Source of the DNA: UBA7236 sp964463165
GTDB taxonomy: Bacteria > Bacteroidota > Bacteroidia > Chitinophagales > BACL12
Assembly (NCBI GenBank): GCA_964463165.1
Contig: CAYXBK010000020.1
Coordinates: forward strand, 30,678-94,677
Length of the DNA: 64,000 nucleotides
Reading direction: 5' to 3'
The position numbers and the translations under genes are program-made. A model generated the notes under the pieces. The model had not been told where the DNA came from. It did not search any database and worked only from the letters and a program-made list of their open reading frames with translations. Shown in pieces: positions 43,431 to 52,900 of this stretch (position 1 is the stretch's first letter; every line of letters begins with the position of its first letter).

Positions 43431-44549
43431 CTACACGTTCATCATCACCGGCATCACGAGCATGAGCAGATCTTCTGCTTCATCACTTTCAGTTGGCAAT
43501 AATAAGCCGGCACGTGTTGGTGTGGAAAGTTCCATGCGCACTTCTTCATTGTCCATTGCATTCAACATCTCTAATAAAAATCTCGCATTAAATCCGATCT
43601 CCATATCTTCTCCGTCGTACGAACATTCGAGGCGCTCATTTGCTTCATTTGAAAAATCAAGGTCCTGCGCATTTACCATTAATTCATTTCCTTTTATTTT
43701 CAATAAAACCTGGTGTGTTGTTTTATTGGAGAAGATCATCACCCTGCGCAATGTATTTAAAAAATCCGCACGGTTGATGGTAAGCGTATTTGGATTTTCA
43801 GTTGGAATTACGGCGTTGTAATCCGGATAACGTGCATCAATCAACCGGCAGGCAAGCTGCACATTATTATAACTGAAAAATGCATTTGAACTGTTGTATG
43901 AAATATTCACCTGTGTTTGTTCGCCGGGTAAATTCGATTTCAATAAATTCAGCGCTTTTTTCGGAACAATAAATGAAGTTGATTTTTCCGCTTTCGCATC
44001 CAGTCGTTTGTAGCGCACAAGTTTATGCGCATCTGTTGCAACGAAAGTAATTCCGTCAGGGCTCAGTTGAAAATATACACCGGTCATTTGCGGGCGCAAT
44101 TCATCGATCCCTACTGCAAACAATGTTTTATTAATTACTTTTTGTAAAACACCTGAAGGCAGATTTATTTGTGATACTTCATCAGCGGCCGCAATTCTCG
44201 GGAAATCATTTCCATTTTCACCGTTCAGTTTATATTTACCTCGGTCGGTTGTAATTTCCACGCCGAACGTTTCTTCATCAATTGAAATCGTAAGCGGTTG
44301 TTCGGGTAATGTTTTTAAATACTCCACTAAAATTCTTGCAGGTATCGCAACTTTACCGACAGCCTTCGATTCAATTTCCATTTCTGCCGTTATGGATGTT
44401 TCGAGATCGGTGCCCGATATGGTCAATGAATTTTTTTCGATGGTAAATAAAAAATCTTCCAGAATGGGAAGCACCGTATTTGTGCTGATCACACCGTTCA
44501 CTGTTTGCAAATTCCGAAGTAACGTGGTTGTGCTTACAATAAATTTCAT
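43431..44549 (-). CDS. dnaN: DNA polymerase III subunit beta (sliding clamp)
   Basis: A 372-aa ring-forming clamp that holds polymerase III on DNA. The three-domain repeat is evident: MKFIVSTTTLLRNLQTVNGV, FPRIAAADEVSQINLPSGVL, VYFQLSPDGITFVATDAHKL, YPDYNAVIPTENPNTLTINR and the C-terminal hydrophobic pocket and end (EDLLMLVMPVMMNV). dnaA is not adjacent, so this is not a classical origin region. A perfect -7 box is at 44575-44582. Confidence 0.96.
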   Translation of the reverse strand: MKFIVSTTTLLRNLQTVNGVISTNTVLPILEDFLFTIEKNSLTISGTDLETSITAEMEIESKAVGKVAIPARILVEYLKTLPEQPLTISIDEETFGVEITTDRGKYKLNGENGNDFPRIAAADEVSQINLPSGVLQKVINKTLFAVGIDELRPQMTGVYFQLSPDGITFVATDAHKLVRYKRLDAKAEKSTSFIVPKKALNLLKSNLPGEQTQVNISYNSSNAFFSYNNVQLACRLIDARYPDYNAVIPTENPNTLTINRADFLNTLRRVMIFSNKTTHQVLLKIKGNELMVNAQDLDFSNEANERLECSYDGEDMEIGFNARFLLEMLNAMDNEEVRMELSTPTRAGLLLPTESDEAEDLLMLVMPVMMNV

Positions 44550-44574
44550 GCAGTATATCTGTTTAGGTTAGCAA

Positions 44575-44582
44575 CAAAGGTA
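44575..44582 (-). promoter_or_regulatory. dnaN promoter, -7 box TACCTTTG
   Basis: Exact TAnnTTTG on the minus strand, 25 nt before the dnaN ATG. The divergent gene's -7 box lies 65 bp away. Confidence 0.65.
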
Positions 44583-44647
44583 AACATTCAACATAAAAAA
44601 TACGCTTTCTGCATTTTTGCGTTTTCAACAAATGGTGGATTTCAAAT

Positions 44648-44655
44648 TATCTTTG
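44648..44655 (+). promoter_or_regulatory. Promoter of the Kelch T9SS gene, -7 box TATCTTTG
   Basis: Exact TAnnTTTG whose last base is only 4 nt from the ATG at 44660. With usual spacing the transcript would start at or next to the start codon, i.e. a leaderless mRNA. Confidence 0.55.
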
Positions 44656-44659
44656 AAAA

Positions 44660-46237
44660 ATGAAATTTCTGCGCCGGTATTCTTCCCTTGCAATCTTGTT
44701 CTTCATAGCGCAAAATGCTGCATTCACGCAGGTTACACAGCCTCCCTTCAGTGTTGAACTGGAAGAGGTTACCTGGTCGGCCTGGCCGGGGCTGCATTCG
44801 TTTGCTGCTGGAGAATGGGATGGGCGATGGATAATTGCCACCGGCCGGACAGGTGGATTGCATGGCTTTTTACCTCCGAGCCCTTTTTCTGTTACTGAGG
44901 CAAACAGAAATATATTTATGCTCGATCCTGTTACGGGTGAACAATGGAGTGCAGATATTTTTTCGTTGCCTGACGCAATTTCGGATCAGCTCAGAAGCAC
45001 CAATGCAGAATTTATTCAGATCGATAAATACCTCTATATTTTTGGTGGCTACGGAAAGGATACGGTAAGCGATAATTTCATCACCTTCCCTTCAATGATC
45101 GCAATTGATCTTGAACAATTATCAGATGCATTGCTTACCGGCGCCGGTATTTCTTCTGCATTCAGACAAATAGAAGATTCTTTATTTCAGGTAACGGGTG
45201 GAGAAATTGAAATGCTGGGAGATAAAATTTACCTCTTCGGTGGTCATGTTTTTACAGGTGAATATTCAAAACCCGCTTCACCTGCTTTTACCCAGGTGTA
45301 TACAAATGAATTGCGGAAATTTATACTGGCAGATGACGGAACAACAATTTCAATTTCGGATATTGAAATAATAAAAGACACTGCAAATTTTCACCGGCGT
45401 GATTTGAATTTTGTTCCGGTGATGACAGCGGGAGAAATAGAAGGACTTGCCGCATGGTCGGGTGTGTTTCAGTACGATGCAGACTGGGTTTGGTTTCATC
45501 CGGTTTATTTTTTTGACGACGGATATGCAGTGGACACAAATTTTTCGCAAGTGCTGAATCATTATACATGCCCGGTAATGGGAATATATGATTCTGTTTC
45601 TGAAAATTATTACGCAACATTCTTCGGAGGCATCGGCCAGAATTATTATAATGAAGATCTCGATACAATTAAGCAGGATCTGAATGTGCCTTTTGTAAAT
45701 GATATTTCCACCATCATAAAATATGCAGACGGAACAACCGAACAATTGCCGATGCATATCAGCTTTGATGCATTGCTCGGTTCGAATATGGCATTTATTT
45801 TAAGCGACACAATTCCGCAATATGAAAATGGCGTGATCAAATTGCATCAGCTTGATGGAAATACATTTGCAGGATATTTATTTGGCGGCATTGATGCGTT
45901 GCTTCCGAATTTCACACCTAGCACAGCTTCAAACAGATTATTTAAAGTCTGGATCAATTATGAAGCGCCGATTTCGGTGGATGAAGAGGAAAACGGAATT
46001 GTTAAAATCTACCCGAACCCGGCACATGATTATTTTGTAATTAAAAATAATGCAGCGCTGCCGGTTACATCTGTTCAGCTATTCAATCAGTTGGGAGAAG
46101 AAATTAAAACAGAAAATGTTTTGATCAGCCAGGATTATCGCTATACAGTTGATGTAAAAGGATTACCGGAAGGAATTTATTTCTTGCTTGTCGGACAGGG
46201 TGAAAAAATTTCCGGTTACAAAATAATCAGGCAATAA
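44660..46237 (+). CDS. Kelch-like propeller protein with T9SS type A sorting domain
   Basis: A signal peptide (SLAILFFIAQNAAFTQ) is followed by a propeller in which Kelch-type signatures recur (YIFGGYGKD, YLFGGHVF, TFFGGIGQ, YLFGGIDAL). Such propellers bind sugars or proteins and may be enzymes. None is recognisable here. The sorting domain starts near 445 (VKIYPNPAHDYFVIKNN, LPEGIYFLLVGQGEKISGYK). At 525 aa it is exported to the surface by T9SS. It is convergent with DUF4340 (4 nt between stops). Its promoter sits almost on the start codon. Confidence 0.88.
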   Translation: MKFLRRYSSLAILFFIAQNAAFTQVTQPPFSVELEEVTWSAWPGLHSFAAGEWDGRWIIATGRTGGLHGFLPPSPFSVTEANRNIFMLDPVTGEQWSADIFSLPDAISDQLRSTNAEFIQIDKYLYIFGGYGKDTVSDNFITFPSMIAIDLEQLSDALLTGAGISSAFRQIEDSLFQVTGGEIEMLGDKIYLFGGHVFTGEYSKPASPAFTQVYTNELRKFILADDGTTISISDIEIIKDTANFHRRDLNFVPVMTAGEIEGLAAWSGVFQYDADWVWFHPVYFFDDGYAVDTNFSQVLNHYTCPVMGIYDSVSENYYATFFGGIGQNYYNEDLDTIKQDLNVPFVNDISTIIKYADGTTEQLPMHISFDALLGSNMAFILSDTIPQYENGVIKLHQLDGNTFAGYLFGGIDALLPNFTPSTASNRLFKVWINYEAPISVDEEENGIVKIYPNPAHDYFVIKNNAALPVTSVQLFNQLGEEIKTENVLISQDYRYTVDVKGLPEGIYFLLVGQGEKISGYKIIRQ

Positions 46238-46241
46238 ATTA

Positions 46242-47288
46242 TTATTTGCTGAGTGCGTCAATTAATGTATTCTCACCCGATGGCCGCTGGCGGTAAAAAT
46301 AGGAAGGACCGACAAATAATTTTCCGAACACAAAATTCTGGACGATGGCAAGATCACGGTCCTGATTGTAAACGCCATAAAATTTATCGAGATCAAATTC
46401 AACGGGTTTATTGTCGTAAGTAAATTGCAATTTTGAACGGTAAGTAACAGGGCGATAATATATTTTGATCGACTTCGTTTCGTTCTGCATATCGGTTACT
46501 TTCAATTCACAAACAGGCGGTAGTGCGATCAACGAATCTTTTTTATATGGTTCGAGAATAAAATTTTCTACATTCAGTATTTTAAATTGCTTGATATAAT
46601 ATTGAATGATTTCGGGATTTGCACTTTGCGGATTTTTTCCTGAAGCAATAAATTCAAATTTCTTATCCGCATTCCTTATGATGGAAAATGAAGAATCTTT
46701 TGAACCGGAATAAATCAGGTCTATTTGTTTGATCTGATCAGGAGTATATGCAAATACTTGTCTGCTGCGCCAGTCTGTTTCATCCGTAAAATAAACCGTC
46801 GACACAAATCCTTCAAAGCCCGGGATATTTACAACAAATGCATGCTTTGATCCTTCCATCAGCATAAAATTTCCATTCAGGTCATCGCTGTTGTCGCCTA
46901 CATAATAACCTTTTATTTTTTTTCCATCCGTATTATACACTTCAACACGGATACGCCTTCCCGAAATATCCTTTATCACATTATTATGCATGGATTTCGC
47001 GACCGGAATTTTTACTTCCAGTTGCGACATGGTGCGCAGTAAATTTGAAATTGCATCGGGCCGTGCTTCATATTTCCCGTTGATGATCCATCCTTTTTCT
47101 GAATGATCTAATGCAACGGTATCGCCTTTCAGATCAGACAAAACAATTTTTGCAATTTCAGTTGTATCACGCACTGCAAAGGCGGTGTCTTTTTTTGAAT
47201 AAGAACCAAGCTGATCTTTAATAACTGTAAAATACACCACCACCCCGAGTGCGACTGCAATTAATAGGTAGATATAATTTTTCTTCAT
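46242..47288 (-). CDS. DUF4340 domain protein downstream of gldG
   Basis: An N-terminal anchor (YLLIAVALGVVVYFTVI) is followed by a DUF4340 domain (TTEIAKIVLSDLKGDTVAL, GWIINGKYEARPDAISNLLR) containing RRIRVEVYNTDGKKIKGYYVG and ETDWRSRQVF. The function of DUF4340 is not known. It often sits with GldFG-type ABC transporters. It directly follows gldG (1 nt between), so it is part of the same operon and presumably works with the transporter at the cell surface. Protein length 348 aa. Confidence 0.88.
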   Translation of the reverse strand: MKKNYIYLLIAVALGVVVYFTVIKDQLGSYSKKDTAFAVRDTTEIAKIVLSDLKGDTVALDHSEKGWIINGKYEARPDAISNLLRTMSQLEVKIPVAKSMHNNVIKDISGRRIRVEVYNTDGKKIKGYYVGDNSDDLNGNFMLMEGSKHAFVVNIPGFEGFVSTVYFTDETDWRSRQVFAYTPDQIKQIDLIYSGSKDSSFSIIRNADKKFEFIASGKNPQSANPEIIQYYIKQFKILNVENFILEPYKKDSLIALPPVCELKVTDMQNETKSIKIYYRPVTYRSKLQFTYDNKPVEFDLDKFYGVYNQDRDLAIVQNFVFGKLFVGPSYFYRQRPSGENTLIDALSK

Positions 47289-47289
47289 C

Positions 47290-49014
47290 TCAGGATGCGT
47301 ATTTTCTGTTTCGTATAAATAAATAAATACCGCTGAAAATATACAGCAATACTAATGGAGCAATAATATTGATCAGCTGCCATTGAATTCTGTTCTCACC
47401 ACTTTTCTGCGTATCCAGCGGTCGCAATTTTACTTCTTTACCATGTGTTTCGGTGAGCCCGCTTTTATCAGCCAGATATTCAACACAACTCAAAAAGAAT
47501 TCGCGGTTGGCAAAATCGTATTGTTCAATATAATTTCTGCCGAGTACATCCGGTTTGCCGGTTTTATCTACATTATTTTTTATCAGGTCACCGTCGCCGA
47601 TCATTATTTGTTTTGCCGGCACACCGCTTTCAATGTAGCTGCCGTCCTGATATCCGAATCCCATAGCATGTAATTGTTTTGCCGTTGGTTTCAGTGATTT
47701 AAATGCGGAAGAAAATTTTCCTTCCAGCAAAACGGCAACAGGCATATTGGGTTTATTATATTGTTCGTCGGTGGGAGCATATTTTTCATTTACTATATTA
47801 AAATTGATTCGCACCGGAGATTTTAATGCACGGCTTTGACCGGAGGTGGAAAGTAAAACGGTTTTTTTAATACCCGGCATTTGAATCGTATCAACCGTAC
47901 TCACAAATTTTCCTTCCACGGCATCAATATTTTTACTGATCGCATTCGATTGGTTGTAATTATTTAATACAGGATTGTAGGGCCATGGCCGGCGTACAAA
48001 ATTGGAACCGTTTGCAACCGGAACATTAATACTTGTGCATTGTTTATCCTGTATGATGTCTGAATTAATTCTTGCACCGTACTGCACAAGCATATCCGTA
48101 ATATTCAATTCATAATCTGTTGCGATAAATTGTCCTTTCCCTGTATACAAACTGTCGAAATCCGCAACCACCGGATCGATCAGCCAGATCACATTTCCGC
48201 CTTTCATAATATACTGATCAATCACATATTTTGCTTTCACGGAAAACGGGATGATCGGTTTTGCAATGACAATTACTTTGCATTCAACAGGAATTTCAAA
48301 TGTGCTGTCGTCTTCCACATCAATAATCGTAACATTGTATAATTCATTTAATGCGCCGGCAACATCATTCAATTCAAATTTATTTAATTCACCATGTCCG
48401 GAAATAAATGAAATATAGGGCTTCTCGGTTTGCGTTAATTCACGAATTGCTTTTGTAAACGTATATTCAAGAAGTGAAATGGAAACCGACGGATCAGAAT
48501 CAGGCGTTAAAGGAAGTGGCATACTGCCGCGGTCGATGAGCGGGATGGAAATTTCCAGATCGTGGTAACTGAGTGTTGCAAAAGGAAAAACATATTTCAT
48601 ACTGGAAGCATCTGTTGTGCTTTCCAGAAACTGAATACTGAATACATTTTTTTTCTCCAGGTCGGCAATATATTTTAATTGCCTGTTTTCATCCGGAATA
48701 CTGAACGGGTCAAATACCGAATACTGGATATTGTCGTCGGCAAAATTTGCAAACTGATCGAGCAATTCGGTTGTGGCTGTTTGAAGGCGTTTTAAATTCG
48801 GCGTTAAATTCCCGGCAAGAAAAATTTGTACTGAAATGATATCTTCCTGGTTTCTCAATAATTCTTTTGTAGGCTCGCTGATTGAATACCGTTTTTCCTG
48901 TGTGAGGTCGATCCGATAATAAAAACCGCTTGCGATCACATTCACAAGAATAATGATCACGATCAACAGTGTCAACTGCAGTAAAGATCTTCTCCGGTTT
49001 TTTTCTCTGGTCAT
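47290..49014 (-). CDS. gldG: Gliding motility ABC transporter component GldG
   Basis: GldG is needed with GldA and GldF for gliding. This is a 574-aa protein with an N-terminal membrane segment (LLQLTLLIVIIILVNVIASG), a large outer part containing GEL...ISFISGHGEL, VIWLIDPVV, and a C-terminal membrane segment (IIAPLVLLYIFSGIYLFI). It lies next to gldF, upstream on the same strand. Only 38 nt with an 8-bp-period repeat lie between the gldF stop and its start. The downstream gene is the DUF4340 protein. Confidence 0.93.
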   Translation of the reverse strand: MTREKNRRRSLLQLTLLIVIIILVNVIASGFYYRIDLTQEKRYSISEPTKELLRNQEDIISVQIFLAGNLTPNLKRLQTATTELLDQFANFADDNIQYSVFDPFSIPDENRQLKYIADLEKKNVFSIQFLESTTDASSMKYVFPFATLSYHDLEISIPLIDRGSMPLPLTPDSDPSVSISLLEYTFTKAIRELTQTEKPYISFISGHGELNKFELNDVAGALNELYNVTIIDVEDDSTFEIPVECKVIVIAKPIIPFSVKAKYVIDQYIMKGGNVIWLIDPVVADFDSLYTGKGQFIATDYELNITDMLVQYGARINSDIIQDKQCTSINVPVANGSNFVRRPWPYNPVLNNYNQSNAISKNIDAVEGKFVSTVDTIQMPGIKKTVLLSTSGQSRALKSPVRINFNIVNEKYAPTDEQYNKPNMPVAVLLEGKFSSAFKSLKPTAKQLHAMGFGYQDGSYIESGVPAKQIMIGDGDLIKNNVDKTGKPDVLGRNYIEQYDFANREFFLSCVEYLADKSGLTETHGKEVKLRPLDTQKSGENRIQWQLINIIAPLVLLYIFSGIYLFIRNRKYAS

Positions 49015-49020
49015 AATTAA

Positions 49021-49048
49021 TTTGCTAATCTGCTAATCTGCTAATTTG
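49021..49048. repeat. 8-bp-period array between gldF and gldG
   Basis: TTTGCTAA, TCTGCTAA, TCTGCTAA, TTTG: three and a half 8-bp units filling the 38-nt gap between the gldG start and gldF stop. Confidence 0.65.
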
Positions 49049-49052
49049 TGCA

Positions 49053-49784
49053 TCACCATTTCCTGCTTCCCAATGATGTTCTCGTCATGAATAAAAATAT
49101 GCCGTTCATACTTATAAAATAAATCACGTCCCGCAGGTCGATATATCCTTTTGAAATATTCTGATAATGCTGATTGAGGCTTACCGCATTAAATACTTTA
49201 TCCGCACCGCCAACAAATCCCGGAATCAGACTGATCGAATCAAATGCGATATAAAAAAAGAAGCATGCAAACATGCCTGAAATAAATGCAACGATCTGAT
49301 TGTTTGAGATGCTGGAGGTGAATAATGAGATTGCAATAAATGCGGCGCCGAGTAAAATCAAACCGATATAAGAACCGATAATGCCGCCTGTATCAACATT
49401 CCCTTTCGGTGATGCAAGAGCACTTATCGTGAAATAATATAATAAAGTTGGCAGGACGGAAAAAACGACAAGTATAAATGCTGCGAAATATTTTCCGAGA
49501 ATGATCTGCAGATCGGTAACAGGTTTTGTTGTGAGGAATTCAATCGTGCCCGAATTATTTTCTTCTGCAAAACTGCGCATTGTGATTGCGGGGATCAGGA
49601 ACATAAAAATCCAGGGGGCAAAACTGAAAAATGCATCAAGCGTTGCATAACCGTCATCGAGAATATTTGTTTCGGGGAACACCCATGCAAACAAGCCGTT
49701 TGCCACCAGGAAAATAGTAATGGCAATATAACCGATTAATGAGCTGAAAAATACATTGAGTTCTTTTCTGAAGATCGCAACCAA
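49053..49784 (-). CDS. gldF: Gliding motility ABC transporter permease GldF
   Basis: A six-segment ABC permease of 243 aa, the membrane part of the Gld transporter. It begins MVAIFRKELNVFFSSLIGYI, the family opening, and carries RSFAEENNSGTIEFLTTKPV, typical of GldF. It starts with TTG at 49784. This is supported by a clear Shine-Dalgarno (AAAAGGAG, 6 nt upstream), unusual in this genome, and by a perfect -7 box (49807-49814). It is followed by gldG. The ATPase gldA is not in the operon but about 9.6 kb away. Confidence 0.92.
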   Translation of the reverse strand: MVAIFRKELNVFFSSLIGYIAITIFLVANGLFAWVFPETNILDDGYATLDAFFSFAPWIFMFLIPAITMRSFAEENNSGTIEFLTTKPVTDLQIILGKYFAAFILVVFSVLPTLLYYFTISALASPKGNVDTGGIIGSYIGLILLGAAFIAISLFTSSISNNQIVAFISGMFACFFFYIAFDSISLIPGFVGGADKVFNAVSLNQHYQNISKGYIDLRDVIYFISMNGIFLFMTRTSLGSRKW

Positions 49785-49806
49785 GGTGTCTCCTTTTCTA
49801 AGTCCG

Positions 49807-49814
49807 CAAATTTA
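49807..49814 (-). promoter_or_regulatory. gldFG operon promoter, -7 box TAAATTTG
   Basis: Exact TAnnTTTG, 22 nt before the TTG start of gldF on the minus strand. Confidence 0.6.
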
Positions 49815-49887
49815 GAATATCCTGCTGTTAGTTTATGAACGCAGGAGCGGGTGATATGTTATCAAAATGTCAGAATTCGGCATAAAA

Positions 49888-49915
49888 AAACCCTCTTCTT
49901 TTCGGAAGAGGGTTT
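49888..49915 (-). terminator. Intrinsic terminator after the PPC/Ig adhesin gene
   Basis: An 11-bp perfect stem AAACCCTCTTC / GAAGAGGGTTT with a 6-nt loop, followed on the minus strand by a T-run of seven. It isolates gldF from the adhesin gene upstream. Confidence 0.9.
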
Positions 49916-49934
49916 GGGTCCTGTTAATCGGCAC

Positions 49935-52900
49935 CTATTTTTCAATCACAATTTGTTGTTCTGCATGCGTTCCGTCGGCATACAGGATTTGAACGAGGTA
50001 AATACCGGAAGTAAACTGGTCGGTATAAATTGACTCAGTATACGAACCGGCTTCAAGCATTTTTGTATCATGCCATACGATACGTCCGGTGAGGTCGGTT
50101 ATCTGAAATGCAATTTGTCCCGCTTCTGCAATTTCATATTGCATTAAAAATGATGTTGAAGCGGGATTCGGGGCAAGTTGAAATGCATTTACATCTTCAC
50201 CCGTTCTGCATGGATTCACCAATAATAGTTTCGATGCTCTGGTGCAACCGTCTTTGGTGATCAGACAATAGAATTTTCCTATTGTTGTAGTTGTATACGT
50301 ATTTGAAACAGCGCCCGGAATAATTGTATTATTCTGATACCATTGATACGTACTTCCCGGGTAAACAGCAACACTCATCATGAGTGAAGGGCCGCATAAA
50401 CTTGCAGTACCTGCAGGTGTTACAACTACACGGTCGGCATTTTTAATTTTAATGGTATTGGAAATTGTTGAACAAGTTCCGTTTGATGCAACGCATGTAT
50501 ATCTTCCATTGATTGTTGCGGAATATGTTGCATTGGTTGCACCTGGAATATCAACTCCTTCGAGTTGCCACTGTAATGAAGTGCCATCTGTAGTTGCTGT
50601 AATATCTACACTTCCTTCATAACAAAGAATGGGTGTAACCGCACTGATTGAAACAACAGGAGCAACATCAATATTTACATCAATGGTTGATGATGTTGCA
50701 GAGCATCCGTTATCTGTAACCTCAACAGAATAACTTCCATCCATTGTAACATTGATTGAAGAAGTAGTTTCACCATTGCTCCATAAATAACTATCGTACC
50801 CTGCAGTTGCATTTATATTCACACTGCCTCCAACACAAAATTCCGTCGGACCATCTGCTGAAATTGTTGCGTCGGGATTTTCATTTACAGTTACAGAAAT
50901 AATATCAGAAGTTGCTGAACATCCGTTATCTGTAATTTCAACTGAATAACTTCCATCCGAGGTAACATTGATTGAAGAAGTGGTTTCACCATTGCTCCAT
51001 AAATAACCATCATATCCGGCAATTGCATTTATATTCACGCTGCCGCCATCACAAAATTCTGTAGCGCCATCCGCTGAAATTGTTGCATCCGGATTTGCAT
51101 TTACAAGTACAGAAATAATATTGGAAGTATTTACACCATTCATGCAATAATAATCTCCGCTTGTTGTAACAAGAATAGATTGTGTTGTTTCTCCGGTACT
51201 CCAGATATTTCCTGTTAATTCGGATGAAGTAAGTGTTACACTTCCGCCGTCGCAAAATTCTGTCGGCCCGTCTGCAGAAATTGTAACAGATCCGCATGCT
51301 TCAACAGAAACGGAAATAATATCTGATAAATCTGAACATCCTTCGGCGCTGTATACGGTTACTGAATAATCACCGCTGGTTGTAACATTAATGGATGAGG
51401 AAGTTGCACCGGTACTCCAGAGATACGACGCACCGCCGGTTCCCATTAAATTCACAGAACCACCGCTGCAAAAAGTTGTTGGCCCGTCGGCAGAAATTCC
51501 TGCAACAGGATTTGCATTTTCAGTTACACTTGTAATTGAAGACATATCTGAACAACCATTTGCATCAGTAATAGTTACTGAATAATCGCCACTTCCATCT
51601 GCAATTATTGATGCAGTTGTTTCTCCACTACTCCATAAATAAGATTCGGATGTTGTTGCAGTTAATTCAACACTACCACCTTCACAAAATTCAGTTGCAC
51701 CATCAGGAGTAATGGTTGCAACAGGATTTGGATTTACGGTAATATGTATTGGGTCGGAGATAGCAGAGCAACCATTTTTTGAAAGTAATACATCATAATC
51801 ACCTGTTGTGCTAACTGTTATGGTTGGTGTTGTTTCACCGGTGCTCCATAAATAAGTATCAGGTGTGATTGGTACGGATAAAGTAGCATCTCCGCCATCA
51901 CAAAATTCTGTCGGTCCGTCTGCTTCAATTATTGCTACAGGTAAAGGAGTTGATTCGGTTGAAATTGTATTTGATGTTCTGATACAACCGCCACCGTTAT
52001 CGATGGTTAAAGAATAATCTCCGGTTAATGTAACTGCATCTGTTTCTGTTGTTGAACCGTCACTCCATAAATAACTTAAATGATGATCAGGTGTACTTAA
52101 TACAACAGATTCGCCCTCACAAAATGTTGTTTCTCCTTCAGCAACAATTGTAATTGCATCAGGGCAGAAATTATTTGTAAGGCTATAAGCACTGAAGTGT
52201 GTTGAAGAATAATAATATACGTTCAGAAAATAAGTGCCGGCGGCAAGATTTGTTCGTGTAAATGAATTTCCACCATATCCTTCTGCGCTGTTTAATACAC
52301 TCACACCATCGGTGTTATATAAATAAATTCTATTGTATGCACCATTTGTATTAGCAAGTGTGATGGTAATATCACCTTCTGAACTTGTTGTAAATTTATA
52401 ATAATCACTTGCATCATAATCACCACCGTTCCAACGATAACCAATATGGCCATAAGCCGTTGAATTTGTAAGCATATCCATTGATGTTAAATACGTGTCA
52501 TTTGCTTCAACATCATTTACATAATCAGCAGGTGTAACTGTATTTGTTAAAGTGTAGCCGGTGTAATATGATGTGTTGTAATAATAAACACGTGCATAAT
52601 AGGTGCCGGCGGCAAGCCCGTTTTTTGTAAATGTATTTCCGTAATAACCCTCTGCTGATCCGAATGAAGTTGTGCCATCCGAATCATATAAATAAATCCG
52701 GTTATATGCTCCTGTAGTATTTGAAAGACTGAGACTGATCTGTCCGTCTGAACTTGTCGTAAATACATACCAATCGCTCATATCATAAGCGCCGCCATTA
52801 TACCTGTAACCAATATGTCCGTTTACGGAAGTATTTTCCGACATAGGAACTGCCAGATCATATGTATCATTTATTTCGAGATCATTTGCATATTCTGCAG

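Noticed and set aside
43431..44549. Chromosome origin at dnaN
   Set aside because: dnaA, clusters of DnaA boxes and the usual neighbours are missing. dnaN stands alone here.
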